A stretch of 64,000 nucleotides of DNA, taken from contig CALLAC010000001.1 in NCBI GenBank assembly GCA_938002655.1, positions 186,001 through 250,000 of the forward strand. Direction: 5' to 3'. How positions within the stretch are numbered: position 1 is the first letter of the stretch; each line of letters opens with the position of its first letter. Position numbers and translations under genes: made by a program. Source of the stretch: an uncultured Cytophagales bacterium (lineage in GTDB: Bacteria > Bacteroidota > Bacteroidia > Cytophagales > Thermonemataceae). Shown in pieces: positions 17,365-26,175 of this stretch. Under the pieces are notes generated by a model. It saw nothing but the letters and a program-made list of their open reading frames with translations, did no database searches and was not told the DNA's origin.

Positions 17365-17874
17365 CTATCTTACAGGAATAGCAATTCTGGAAAGTTGGGC
17401 AGATACTTTCAGTCCGGCAGTTTCTACGGCTGGATTGTTGAGCTCTATCTTCCATTTTCCTTCACGTAAAATAAAATTGATATGGCTTTGCGGACCTAAT
17501 CCCGGCTTTTCTGTAACAATAAGTGTAGATTTACCTTCTAGCTTTTTCTTAATAGCTTCTAAATTCTTGCTTTGTTGGAGTGTAACGAATAAAATATGAG
17601 GGGTTTCAATAGCATTAAGACTAAGATACTGCTTTACTACAATTTTTTGTGTACCAACACTTTTATTAGCAGTAGCGGCACGAAGTTGGGCTGTAAGGGG
17701 GGAAAGACCATAAACAGCTATTACAAAATCGCCACTTTGATAGGTGGCGGGCCATTGAATATATTTGGTGAAGTTGTAAATGTACACCGTATGCGATTTG
17801 TAATCTCCAATTTGGGCTTTTGCAAAAAATGCAAAAATAAAAAGTATAAGCGTTAGGTTAATTGTTTTTCTCAT
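17365..17874 (-). CDS. YfiR family periplasmic protein
   Basis: The 169-residue protein has a signal peptide (about 1-20). The body matches the YfiR (DUF4154) family: VYIYNFTKYIQWP near residue 31 corresponds to the family's conserved start, and NFILREGKWKIELNN near 132 to its conserved end. In Pseudomonas, YfiR is a periplasmic repressor of the diguanylate cyclase YfiN. Here no YfiN-like gene is adjacent and the YfiR cysteines are missing, so a stand-alone binding role is more likely. A clear two-box promoter precedes it. Confidence 0.82.
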   Translation of the reverse strand: MRKTINLTLILFIFAFFAKAQIGDYKSHTVYIYNFTKYIQWPATYQSGDFVIAVYGLSPLTAQLRAATANKSVGTQKIVVKQYLSLNAIETPHILFVTLQQSKNLEAIKKKLEGKSTLIVTEKPGLGPQSHINFILREGKWKIELNNPAVETAGLKVSAQLSRIAIPVR

Positions 17875-17893
17875 TGTTAGTAGAGTTTTGGGG

Positions 17894-17924
17894 CAAATAT
17901 AAGTTTTTTTAGAAAATACACAAA
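17894..17924 (-). promoter_or_regulatory. Promoter of the YfiR-like gene
   Basis: On the minus strand, TTTG (17921-17924) is followed after 19 bases by TATATTTG (17894-17901), 20 bases before the start codon at 17874. Confidence 0.7.
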
Positions 17925-17983
17925 TATTTTTTGTTTTTGTGGCTGTTTTTCTGTCAAAATAATTACGAAATTTCTGCTGAAAT

Positions 17984-18017
17984 ATTGTGTTATTGCAAAA
18001 ATTTCACTCTAAATTTG
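17984..18017 (+). promoter_or_regulatory. Promoter of the M61 peptidase gene
   Basis: ATTG (17984-17987) and TAAATTTG (18010-18017) are 22 bases apart, placing the start site about 20 bases before the ATG at 18044. Confidence 0.6.
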
Positions 18018-18043
18018 AGTGCAAACTAAAAACTTGTTAAAAA

Positions 18044-19546
18044 ATGAAAAAAGTATTTTCTCTGCTTTTGGTTTGGGTATTTTGTAGCAACGTATTTGCT
18101 CAAAAAGTCCTGGAATATATTGTCAATTTGAACGATAGGGCTGATGACCTCTTCAAAGTAGAACTAAAAGTAAAAGGTCTTGGCAAAGAAAACAAAATTT
18201 ATCAATTTGCCGCTACAGCTCCAGGTACCTACCAAGTAATGGATATAGGGCGTTTTGTAAGAAAATTTGAAGCTCTGGACAGCAAAGGTAAGAAAATTAC
18301 TACCAAACAAATCGGTACAAATCAGTGGGAAATAGCAAATCCTGAAAAAGTAGCTACTATTCGCTACCATATCGCCGAAACTTTTGATACCCCCGTAACA
18401 GAAAATAAAATCTATGAAATGTGTGGCAGTTCGCTTGAAAAAGACCACGCTCTTATCAATGGGCAAACGGTTTTTGGCTATCCACAAGGTATGCAATCTA
18501 CGCCATTAAAAATTAAATTTTTGTATCCTGACGAGTGGCAGTATGGAACAGCCCTAGAAATGAAAGATGGCTACTTTTTAGCAAATAATTACGACCATAT
18601 CGTAGATTCGCCTATTCTGTTTGCTAATCTTTCTAAAGCTACTACCCAAATTCGCAACACCCAAGTTGAGCTTTATACTTATTCTAAAACAGGCAAAATT
18701 ACTTCTGAAAAACTGCTTTCTTCAATGACTAATATGCTTGTTGCCGCTGATTCTTTCCTCAATGGCTTGCCAGTGCCTCGTTATACGTTTTTATTTTTCT
18801 TTGAAGACAGAAACGCAGGAGCTTGGGAACATTCGTACAGCTCTGAATACATTATCAAAGAACAAGAATGGACTGAAGAGTTTGGCAAAAGAATGACAGA
18901 TATTGCCGCCCATGAGTTTTTCCATATTGTAACTCCTTTGAATATTCATAGCGAAATTATTGAAAAGTTTAATTTTGTTACTCCTACTCCCTCCGAACAT
19001 CTGTGGCTATACGAAGGTACTACTGAATGGGCTTCGCACAAAATGCAACTTTGTTACAGCATCAAAACATTAGACGACTATTTCAAAGACTTACGCCGCA
19101 AAGTAATGGTTGATGAGCGTTTCTATGATAAAAATTATAGTTTAAGCCAAATCAGTCTTACTTCTTATACGCCTGAAGGGCAGAAACAATACGGTAATAT
19201 TTACAATCGTGGTGCTTTGGTAGCAGGGCTTCTAGATATTCGTCTCCTAGAACTTTCGAAAGGTAAGCGTGGTTTGCGTGAGGTTATCAATGAGCTTGCC
19301 AAAGAATACGGACCCAACAAAAGTTTTCCTGAAAAAGAATGGTTTGATATTTTTGTAAAACGTACTTATCCTGAAATTGCAGACTTTTTTAATCGTTATG
19401 TAAAAAACGCCGAGCCTTTGCCTTTGAAAGAATATTACGACAAAATCGGCATTATTTTTGACGAAAAAGAAAAAACTTTTTCTATCAATCCGCAAGCTAC
19501 TTTGGAGCAGATTCGTTTGCGTGAGCGATGGATGAGAAACAACTAG
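18044..19546 (+). CDS. M61 family metallopeptidase (glycyl aminopeptidase-like)
   Basis: The 500-residue protein has a signal peptide (about 1-20) and is probably periplasmic or outer-membrane associated. An N-terminal beta domain (about 22-170) precedes a gluzincin catalytic domain. Zinc ligands and the catalytic Glu are in AAHEFFHIVTPLNIHSE near residue 290 (HExxH). The downstream Glu ligand is in LWLYEGTTEWASH near 321. Most M61 proteins are about 600 residues with a PDZ domain; this one ends soon after the catalytic domain and appears to lack PDZ. It is transcribed alone and ends at a palindromic element. Confidence 0.9.
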   Translation: MKKVFSLLLVWVFCSNVFAQKVLEYIVNLNDRADDLFKVELKVKGLGKENKIYQFAATAPGTYQVMDIGRFVRKFEALDSKGKKITTKQIGTNQWEIANPEKVATIRYHIAETFDTPVTENKIYEMCGSSLEKDHALINGQTVFGYPQGMQSTPLKIKFLYPDEWQYGTALEMKDGYFLANNYDHIVDSPILFANLSKATTQIRNTQVELYTYSKTGKITSEKLLSSMTNMLVAADSFLNGLPVPRYTFLFFFEDRNAGAWEHSYSSEYIIKEQEWTEEFGKRMTDIAAHEFFHIVTPLNIHSEIIEKFNFVTPTPSEHLWLYEGTTEWASHKMQLCYSIKTLDDYFKDLRRKVMVDERFYDKNYSLSQISLTSYTPEGQKQYGNIYNRGALVAGLLDIRLLELSKGKRGLREVINELAKEYGPNKSFPEKEWFDIFVKRTYPEIADFFNRYVKNAEPLPLKEYYDKIGIIFDEKEKTFSINPQATLEQIRLRERWMRNN

Positions 19547-19561
19547 TTATCAAATCCTGAT

Positions 19562-19585
19562 ACACATAGACCTACACATAGACCT
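19562..19585. repeat. Two tandem 12-base units
   Basis: ACACATAGACCT occurs twice in a row at 19562-19573 and 19574-19585, running directly into palindromic copy C. It looks like a small duplication at the edge of the element. Confidence 0.8.
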
Positions 19586-19612
19586 GATAGGTTTTTAAAA
19601 CCTATCAGGTCT
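19580..19612. repeat. Nested palindromic element, copy C (bidirectional terminator position)
   Basis: A 16-base perfect stem (19580-19595 with 19597-19612) closes around one base. It lies between the convergent M61 peptidase and gyrA genes. The arm shares AGACCTGATAGGTTT with copy A 14 kb away. Confidence 0.85.
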
Positions 19613-19634
19613 GAATATAAATCATTTGAGTGTG

Positions 19635-22163
19635 TTATGCTTCAGCGGGTAATTCAGGGTTATTGTCAGGAATTGGGATATTTTCGTTTTCTTCTTCCAT
19701 TTTTTCAATTTTTGCTACTGACGAAATTTCATCATCTTTGTTGAGTGTAATGAGCTTTACCCCTTGTGTAGCACGCCCTTGCAGGCGTAAATCGCTTACG
19801 CGTATGCGTATGGTAATGCCCGATTTGTTGATAATCATCAGGTCATCATTATCCGAAACTTCTTTGATAGCAACCAGTTTGCCTGTTTTTTCGGTGAGGT
19901 TCATTGCTTTTACGCCTTTACCTCCGCGAGCTGTGATTCGGTATTCTCTTACTTCGGAGCGTTTGCCGAAACCTCTTTCCGAAACTACCAAAAGATGCTG
20001 ATTTTGGTTCTGTACGCAAACCATCCCAATTACAACATCATCGGGGTTGTTTTCATCAAGCCAAATACCTCTTACGCCAGTGGCATTACGCCCCATAGGG
20101 CGTACATTTTCTTCGTGAAAATGGATTGCTCTGCCTGATTGAGTGGCTATGATGATATGGTCGTTGCCTGTTGTCATTCGGACTTCAATGAGCTTGTCGC
20201 CTTCATTGATATTGATAGCATTGATACCCGTAGCTCTTGGGCGAGAGTAGGCTTCCAAAGTGGTTTTCTTGATAATACCTTTTTCGGTGCACATCACCAA
20301 ATAATGGTTATTGATATAGTCTTCGTCTTCCAAAGTTTCTACATTGATAACGGCTCGTACTTTATCGCCATTTTCAATTTGTATAAGGTTTTGAATGGCA
20401 CGCCCTTGGGCGGTTTTGCTTCCTTCGGGAATTTCATACACTTTTATCCAAAATACTTTTCCACTTTCTGTAAAAATGAGCAGATAGTTGTGATTGGTGG
20501 CTACGAAGAGATGCTCGGTAAAATCATCTTCTTTGGTAGTTACACCACGGGAACCTACACCACCACGACCTTGCACACGATACTCAGAAAGAAGAGTACG
20601 TTTGATATACCCCTTGTGAGAAATAGTAATTACAACTTGTTCGTCGGCTATCATATCTTCTTCCTGAAACTCTTCTGCTGAGTATACAATCTCAGTTTTA
20701 CGCTTATCGCCATAGCGTTCTTTGATTTCGGTGAGTTCTTGCTTGATAATTTCCATTCGGCGTTTTTCATCAGCCAAGATATTTTCCAAATTAGCAATGA
20801 GAGCGGTAATTTCTTGGTTTTCGGTAACAATTTTTTCTCTTTCCAGCCCTGTAAGTCTTTGCAAACGCATATCCAAGATAGCTTTTGCCTGAACTTCGGT
20901 AAGAGAAAAATTATTCATCAAGGCAAGTTTTGCTTCATCGGGGTGTTGGGCATTGCGAATAAGGGCAATTACAGCGTCTAAATTATCCAGCGATATCAAT
21001 AAACCTGCCAAAATATGAGCTCTTTTTTGAGCCTCGTTCAAATCGAATTTTGTACGGCGTACTACTACTTCGTGTCGGTGCTCTACGTAGTGTTTGATGA
21101 GTTCTTTCAGATTCAGTGTAGTAGGTCTTCCTTTTACAAGAGCTACATTATTGACACTGAAGGCTGTTTGCAGTTGGGTGTATTTGAACAAATTATTGAG
21201 TACAATGGCAGGAATAGCATCTTTTTTGAGTTCATAGACAATCCGCAAGCCGTCTCGGTCCGATTCATCGCGTATGTCAGAAATTCCTTCAATTTTCTTT
21301 TCATTGATGAGTTGGGCAGTTTTTTCAATCATTGCGGCTTTATTGACCATATACGGGATTTCCGTCACAACAATCAAATCTTTACCTGATTTGCTTTGTT
21401 CAAAATTGGCTTTGGCACGGATAATAATTCTACCTCTACCTGTTTTGTAAGCGTTTCTTACACCTTCGTAGCCGTAGATGATACCGCCTGTGGGGAAATC
21501 GGGGGCAAGAATGTACTTCATTAGTTCGTTGATACTGATGTCGGGCTTATCGATATATGCCAAAATTCCTTCAATTACTTCCGAAAGGTTATGCGGAGCC
21601 ATATTGGTTGCCATACCTACGGCAATGCCTGAAGTACCATTGATAAGCAAGTTGGGAATTTTTGCGGGCAATACAGTAGGTTCGGTTAGTGAATCATCAA
21701 AATTAGGTTGGAAATTAACGGTGTCTTTATTGATTTCACCGATAAGCTCTTCGGCAATACGATGCAGGCGAGCTTCGGTATAACGCATAGCGGCTGGGCT
21801 ATCGCCATCAATAGAGCCGAAATTGCCTTGCCCATCTACAAGCGGGTAACGTAATGACCATTCTTGAGCCATTCGTACCATTGTTTCATAGACGGAAGAG
21901 TCGCCGTGAGGGTGATATTTACCAAGAATTTCTCCTACAATACGAGCCGATTTTTTGTAAGGTTTGTTATGTAAAACGCCCAATTCCATCATTCCGTAGA
22001 GTACGCGTCTGTGAACAGGTTTTAAGCCATCGCGTACATCGGGCAAGGCACGCGAAACAATCACCGACATAGAGTAATCTATGTAGGCGGTTCGCATTTC
22101 GTCTTCAATATTGACAGGGAATATATTGGAGGGGCTTTCAAGGGTTTTGTTGTTGTCTAACAT
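19635..22163 (-). CDS. gyrA: DNA gyrase subunit A
   Basis: GyrA is the breakage-reunion subunit of gyrase. The 842-residue length is normal. The catalytic Tyr128 lies in [10 protein letters not shown]. The quinolone-resistance region [11 protein letters not shown] has Ser89 at the E. coli Ser83 position and Glu93 at the Asp87 position, which is the sensitive-type Ser. The C-terminal half has pinwheel blades; the GyrA-box position reads [10 protein letters not shown] near 530, with Gly replacing the second basic residue of the classic QRRGGKG. A two-box promoter lies upstream. No gyrB is nearby. Confidence 0.97.
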   Translation of the reverse strand: MLDNNKTLESPSNIFPVNIEDEMRTAYIDYSMSVIVSRALPDVRDGLKPVHRRVLYGMMELGVLHNKPYKKSARIVGEILGKYHPHGDSSVYETMVRMAQEWSLRYPLVDGQGNFGSIDGDSPAAMRYTEARLHRIAEELIGEINKDTVNFQPNFDDSLTEPTVLPAKIPNLLINGTSGIAVGMATNMAPHNLSEVIEGILAYIDKPDISINELMKYILAPDFPTGGIIYGYEGVRNAYKTGRGRIIIRAKANFEQSKSGKDLIVVTEIPYMVNKAAMIEKTAQLINEKKIEGISDIRDESDRDGLRIVYELKKDAIPAIVLNNLFKYTQLQTAFSVNNVALVKGRPTTLNLKELIKHYVEHRHEVVVRRTKFDLNEAQKRAHILAGLLISLDNLDAVIALIRNAQHPDEAKLALMNNFSLTEVQAKAILDMRLQRLTGLEREKIVTENQEITALIANLENILADEKRRMEIIKQELTEIKERYGDKRKTEIVYSAEEFQEEDMIADEQVVITISHKGYIKRTLLSEYRVQGRGGVGSRGVTTKEDDFTEHLFVATNHNYLLIFTESGKVFWIKVYEIPEGSKTAQGRAIQNLIQIENGDKVRAVINVETLEDEDYINNHYLVMCTEKGIIKKTTLEAYSRPRATGINAININEGDKLIEVRMTTGNDHIIIATQSGRAIHFHEENVRPMGRNATGVRGIWLDENNPDDVVIGMVCVQNQNQHLLVVSERGFGKRSEVREYRITARGGKGVKAMNLTEKTGKLVAIKEVSDNDDLMIINKSGITIRIRVSDLRLQGRATQGVKLITLNKDDEISSVAKIEKMEEENENIPIPDNNPELPAEA

Positions 22164-22224
22164 TTTTTAAGAGATTTTGTTTTTAAGCAGGCTAAATTAC
22201 GAAATTTTCATCATACCGAAAAAA

Positions 22225-22258
22225 CAAAGGTAGTTATTTTCAAAAAATAGTTTTCAAA
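22225..22258 (-). promoter_or_regulatory. Promoter of gyrA
   Basis: On the minus strand, TTTG (22255-22258) precedes TACCTTTG (22225-22232) by 22 bases. The leader to the ATG at 22163 is about 55 bases. Confidence 0.55.
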
Positions 22259-22271
22259 AACTTACTTCATC

Positions 22272-22310
22272 AAAAACCTATGAGGTTTTGAAAAAACTCA
22301 CAGATTTTTT
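22272..22310. repeat. Nested palindromic element, degraded copy D
   Basis: The left arm (AACCTATGAGGTTTT) is intact but the right arm (AAAACTCACAGATTTT) has several mismatches. It follows the menC gene's position upstream of gyrA and reads as an eroded copy of the family. Confidence 0.55.
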
Positions 22311-22327
22311 TAGTTTAGGTTTTTTAG

Positions 22328-23350
22328 TTATACTTTAAACCACAATTTTTCTCCTTCTAAATAAAGTTGGCTAGGTAAATTATTTTCATAGATTTGCCCT
22401 GTTCCCAAGCCTTGATGCCCTGAGAAAGGCAGTGTAGCTGTCCATTGAGCGATGGCATTTAAGCCAATATTACTTTCTAAGGCAGAGGTTATCCACCAAC
22501 CAATTTGCCTATTTTGAGCTTCTTGTATCCAAGCCTCACTTTCGGCCATCCCCCCCAAAAGAGCGGGTTTCAGCACTATAAAGTGAGGGTTTATGCTTTG
22601 CAAAAGTTGACTTTTCTGGTGATTTTTGCCGATAAGTTCTTCGTCCAAGGCGATAGGTACAGGCGATTTTTTGCAGAGTTGGGCAAGTTCTTCAATTTGG
22701 TTAGGGGCAATGGGTTGCTCAATAGAGTGAATTTGGTAATGAGAAAGCTTCTCTAATTTTTTCAAAGCCTCTTGGGCAGAAAAAGCACCATTGGCATCTA
22801 CGCGTAAAATCATTTCTTGGGGCGAAGGAAATTCTTTGCGGATAGAATGTAGAATGCTCATTTCCGTTTCAAAATCCAAAGCTCCGATTTTCATTTTTAG
22901 GCAAGTAAAGCCTTTTTCAACTTTTTGGCGAATTTGAGAAAGCATCCATTCTTTGCTCCCCATCCAAATCAAGCCGTTGATAGGAATAAAAGTTTTGCCT
23001 TCGGTGAAAGCACTTGGAAAGATGAGTTTTTTTCCGCCATTTGCTAAATCTTTTTCGGCAATTTCCAACGCAAAACGAATAGCAGGGAAAGCCTCTAAAT
23101 CTGTGTTTTGAAGGGTTTGATTTTGATATTTTTGCAGAATTTCGGCTATTTTTTCTTCTAAATCTGCTCTATCGTCCAAACTTAAACCTTTGAGTACATT
23201 TACTTCGCCTACGCCTTGTATGTGCGGATTAGATTGGTCCCAAATTCTGATGAAATAATTTTTCTTTTCTCGCAAAATACCCCTTGAAGTACCTGCTTGA
23301 AAACGGAAATAAAGTACATAAGGCTCAAAAGTTGCTTGTAGATTTTGCAT
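22328..23350 (-). CDS. menC: o-Succinylbenzoate synthase (enolase superfamily)
   Basis: MenC dehydrates SHCHC to o-succinylbenzoate in menaquinone synthesis. The 340-residue protein has the muconate-lactonizing-type fold. Catalytic Lys is in LKMKIG near residue 152, metal ligands are Asp in LRVDANGAF near 184, Glu in HSIEQPI near 209 and Asp in ALDEELIG near 234, and the second catalytic Lys is in IVLKPALLGG near 258. The end WITSALESNIGLNAIAQW (about 277-294) and GLGTGQIYENN are typical of Bacteroidota MenC. A dipeptide epimerase is the main alternative, but these end motifs favour MenC. No other men gene is next to it. Confidence 0.88.
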   Translation of the reverse strand: MQNLQATFEPYVLYFRFQAGTSRGILREKKNYFIRIWDQSNPHIQGVGEVNVLKGLSLDDRADLEEKIAEILQKYQNQTLQNTDLEAFPAIRFALEIAEKDLANGGKKLIFPSAFTEGKTFIPINGLIWMGSKEWMLSQIRQKVEKGFTCLKMKIGALDFETEMSILHSIRKEFPSPQEMILRVDANGAFSAQEALKKLEKLSHYQIHSIEQPIAPNQIEELAQLCKKSPVPIALDEELIGKNHQKSQLLQSINPHFIVLKPALLGGMAESEAWIQEAQNRQIGWWITSALESNIGLNAIAQWTATLPFSGHQGLGTGQIYENNLPSQLYLEGEKLWFKV

Positions 23351-23376
23351 TTTCAGATTTTTTTGCGTTAAATTTG
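23344..23376 (+). promoter_or_regulatory. Promoter of tpiA
   Basis: TTTG (23344-23347) and TAAATTTG (23369-23376) are 21 bases apart. The ATG of tpiA is at 23415. The -33 box overlaps the first codons of the divergent menC gene. Confidence 0.55.
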
Positions 23377-23414
23377 GGCAAATTTCCTAATTTTCAATCA
23401 AAAATGAAAAAACG

Positions 23415-24176
23415 ATGCCTCAAAAAATTGTAGCCGCCAACTGGAAAATGAACCTTAACTTTCAAGAAGCAAATGCTTTAATTTCTGAAGTTACCAATAT
23501 TCTAAAAGATGAAAAGCGAAATAATTCGGAAGTGATTTTTGCTGTTCCGTTTGTTTACATCCACTATTTAAGTAATTTTCTGAAAAATTCTTCTTTTGCA
23601 ATAGGTGCTCAGAATTGTTCAGAATACGAAAAAGGGGCTTATACAGGGGAAATTTCGGCTCAAATGCTTGCTTCGGTAGGAGCAAAATGGGTAATTGTGG
23701 GGCATAGCGAAAGGCGTTTGTATTATCTTGAAACCCATCGTATGATAGCCGAAAAAATCCAAAGAGCCTTGCAGGCGGGCTTGAAAGTGATTTTTTGTTG
23801 TGGTGAATCTTTGGAAATTCGTAATAAAAACGAGCACATTGTATATGTGCAAAATCAGTTGGAGGGAAGTTTATCGGAACTTTCTGCCGAACAAATCAGA
23901 AACCTAGTCATTGCTTACGAGCCTGTATGGGCAATTGGAACAGGTAGAAATGCAACCGCCGACCAAGCCCAGGAAATGCATGCTCTTATTCGGATTTATT
24001 TGAAAAAGAAATTTGGAGACGAGATAGCTCAAAATACAAGTATTTTGTATGGAGGCAGTGTAAATGCTCAAAATGCACAGTCTCTCTTTGCTTGTCCTGA
24101 TGTAGATGGCGGACTAGTGGGTGGGGCTTCGCTGAAAGCAAGAGAGTTTGCAGAAATTGTAAAAACTTACAATTAA
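23415..24176 (+). CDS. tpiA: Triose-phosphate isomerase
   Basis: TpiA interconverts dihydroxyacetone phosphate and glyceraldehyde 3-phosphate. The 253-residue TIM barrel has all catalytic residues: Asn9 and Lys11 in AANWKMN, His97 in VIVGHSERR, Glu169 in AYEPVWAIGTG, and the phosphate-binding GGLVGGASLK near 234. It heads a run of plus-strand genes (YqeY-like, CvpA, PRPP synthetase) spaced 1 to 56 bases apart, so the four may form one operon. Confidence 0.97.
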   Translation: MPQKIVAANWKMNLNFQEANALISEVTNILKDEKRNNSEVIFAVPFVYIHYLSNFLKNSSFAIGAQNCSEYEKGAYTGEISAQMLASVGAKWVIVGHSERRLYYLETHRMIAEKIQRALQAGLKVIFCCGESLEIRNKNEHIVYVQNQLEGSLSELSAEQIRNLVIAYEPVWAIGTGRNATADQAQEMHALIRIYLKKKFGDEIAQNTSILYGGSVNAQNAQSLFACPDVDGGLVGGASLKAREFAEIVKTYN

Positions 24177-24232
24177 AAATTTTCAACCTCAAAAACTTGA
24201 ACTTTCCTATCAAACTTAAAAATTTTTTGCCT

Positions 24233-24682
24233 ATGACACTCAAAGAACGTATCAACCAAGATATCAAAGAAGCAATGAAAGCCAAAAATCAAGCGGCTCT
24301 GACGGCTTTGCGTGAGCTAAAATCGATGATTCTTTTAGAAGAAACCAAAGAAGGCGGTACAGGCAACCTTACAGAAGCCGATGAAATAGCCATTATCAAT
24401 AAGGCATTGAAACAGCGAAAAGAGTCTTATGAAATGTTTGCCTCACAAGGCAGAACGGAGCAAGCCGCCGAACAACAAGCAGTAATTGCGATTATGGAAA
24501 AGTATTTGCCACAGCAACTCTCATTTGAAGAGGCAGAAGCTAAAATCCGTGAAATTATTGCCAGTGTAGGGGCTACTTCTGCCAAAGATATGGGTAAAGT
24601 AATGGGGCAAGCTACCAAAACTCTTGCAGGAAAGGTAGATAACAAAACCCTTGCCGAACTTGTCAAAAAGTTATTGAGTTAA
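24233..24682 (+). CDS. GatB/YqeY domain-containing protein
   Basis: The 149-residue protein matches the stand-alone YqeY family, related to the C-terminal tail domain of GatB (the tRNA amidotransferase subunit). Typical stretches are LKERINQDIKEAMKAKN at the start and AKDMGKVMGQATKTLAGK near 120. I place the start at the ATG at 24233, because the family begins with this Lys-rich helix; an upstream in-frame ATG would add 12 unrelated residues. The family's function is not firmly known. CvpA begins eight bases after the stop. Confidence 0.92.
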   Translation: MTLKERINQDIKEAMKAKNQAALTALRELKSMILLEETKEGGTGNLTEADEIAIINKALKQRKESYEMFASQGRTEQAAEQQAVIAIMEKYLPQQLSFEEAEAKIREIIASVGATSAKDMGKVMGQATKTLAGKVDNKTLAELVKKLLS

Positions 24683-24689
24683 AATTGTT

Positions 24690-25256
24690 ATGAACAGCCT
24701 TGATCTTTTCATTCTCATTCCTATTTTGTGGGGGGCTCATCGGGGTTACCAATCGGGCTTGCTGATGAATGTGTTGTCGCTATTTTCTTTTATTGTAGCG
24801 ATTGTTTTGGGTTTTAAATTTTGGACAGTTGCCCTTAAAATCTTAAAACCTCTGATGGGCGATATGTCGGAAAGTATCATACCTTATGTGGCTTTTGTGG
24901 TTACGTTTGCTTTGTTTTTCTTTCTTGCCAATCGTTTTGCTCGTTATCTGAAAAAAAGTATAGATACTACACTTTTAGGTAGTTTTGATAATTTGCTGGG
25001 TGCAGGTTTAGGAGGCTTGAAATTCGCTTTTATCGTAAGTCTGTTTCTAATGATTTTTCATAAAATAGCAAATGAAACCACTTCTAACAAAGAATTGTTA
25101 CGGGGCAGTTTGCTTTATCCCGTAGTAGAGCCCCTTGCTCCCTATGCAGTAAAAAATATCTCTTCGGTAGTAGCTTTTGGTGAAGATATAATCAAAGAAG
25201 CAAAAGAAATGATTAACGAAAAGCCCGAAGAGGTGACTAAAACGAGAAATAAGTAA
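24690..25256 (+). CDS. CvpA family membrane protein
   Basis: The 188-residue protein has four predicted inner-membrane helices (about 3-20, 24-45, 62-84 and 98-124) and a charged tail. It starts LDLFILIPILWGAHRGYQSGL, the CvpA opening with the conserved G-x-x-x-G pattern (given in part). CvpA proteins are linked to colicin V production and to envelope stress resistance in proteobacteria; the biochemical role is unknown. It is eight bases after the YqeY-like gene and one base before the PRPP synthetase gene, so translation is probably coupled. Confidence 0.9.
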   Translation: MNSLDLFILIPILWGAHRGYQSGLLMNVLSLFSFIVAIVLGFKFWTVALKILKPLMGDMSESIIPYVAFVVTFALFFFLANRFARYLKKSIDTTLLGSFDNLLGAGLGGLKFAFIVSLFLMIFHKIANETTSNKELLRGSLLYPVVEPLAPYAVKNISSVVAFGEDIIKEAKEMINEKPEEVTKTRNK

Positions 25257-25257
25257 G

Positions 25258-26175
25258 ATGAACGAACCGTTGCTGTTTTCTATTCAATCTTACCAGTATT
25301 TACAAGAAAAACTGTTGGCACTTGGAGGAGTTCGTAAAGCAGAAGTAGAAGTGAAAGTTTTTCCTGATGGAGAGCGTTACCAACGTATACTTACCGAAGT
25401 AGAAGGGGAAAATGTTATTCTTTTAGGTGGAACGCCCACCGATGCCGATACTTTAGAACTTTATGACTTAGCTTCGGCAATAGGAAAATATGGAGCTAAA
25501 AACTTGACCATAGTCATCCCCTACTTTGGTTATTCTACGATGGAAAGAGCTGTAAAAAAAGGAGAAGTGGTTACGGCTAAAACTCGGGCAAAATTACTTT
25601 CCTCTATCCCCAAAACAGGAAGTAGAATAACCTTTGTGCTAATGGATTTGCATACCGAAGGCTTGCCGCATTATTTTGAAGGAGATGTACAGTCGGTTCA
25701 TCTATATTGCAAAGAGGTAATTATGCAGGCTTGTACAGAAATAGCAGGAAAAAACTTTATTTTAGCTTGTACAGATGCAGGGCGAGCCAAGTGGGTAGAA
25801 TCGCTTGCCAATGATATGGGGGTAAATGCGGCATTTGTGTTCAAAAGGCGATTGAGCGATAAGGAAACTATCGTTACGGGTATTAGTGCTGATGTTACGG
25901 GGAAAGTGGTAATTATCTATGACGACATGATACGTACAGGTGGTTCGCTTATCAATGCGGCAAGGTCGTACAAAGAAGCAGGAGCAAACAAAATTTATGC
26001 AATTACTACACACGGCTTGTTTAATAACAATGCTTTGCAAAAATTGCAAGAAAGCGGTCTTTTTGAAAAAATCTACTGCACCGATACACACCCCAATAGC
26101 CAAAAGGAAGCCCAAAATCCATTTTTAGTGATAAAAAGTGTAGTAGAAATTATCAAGAAAAGGGTTTTAGGGTAA
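25258..26175 (+). CDS. Divergent ribose-phosphate pyrophosphokinase (PRPP synthetase)
   Basis: PRPP synthetase makes phosphoribosyl pyrophosphate for nucleotide, His and Trp synthesis. The 305-residue protein has the family fold: FPDGERYQRI near 36, VLMDLHTEGLP near 136 (catalytic His), TDAGRAKWVESLANDMG near 170, FKRR near 193, and the PRPP loop VVIIYDDMIRTGGSLI near 218. Some canonical elements differ: the YxRQDRK segment reads YSTMERA near 97, and the sequence after DLH lacks the usual Q-I-Q-G-F-F pattern. It may be the main enzyme of this organism or a divergent relative. It overlaps the convergent glycosyltransferase gene by nine bases. Confidence 0.85.
   Translation: MNEPLLFSIQSYQYLQEKLLALGGVRKAEVEVKVFPDGERYQRILTEVEGENVILLGGTPTDADTLELYDLASAIGKYGAKNLTIVIPYFGYSTMERAVKKGEVVTAKTRAKLLSSIPKTGSRITFVLMDLHTEGLPHYFEGDVQSVHLYCKEVIMQACTEIAGKNFILACTDAGRAKWVESLANDMGVNAAFVFKRRLSDKETIVTGISADVTGKVVIIYDDMIRTGGSLINAARSYKEAGANKIYAITTHGLFNNNALQKLQESGLFEKIYCTDTHPNSQKEAQNPFLVIKSVVEIIKKRVLG

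Noticed and set aside
17365-17874. YfiBNR-type c-di-GMP module at the YfiR-like gene
   Set aside because: No GGDEF protein or YfiB-like lipoprotein is adjacent, and the disulfide cysteines of YfiR are not present.
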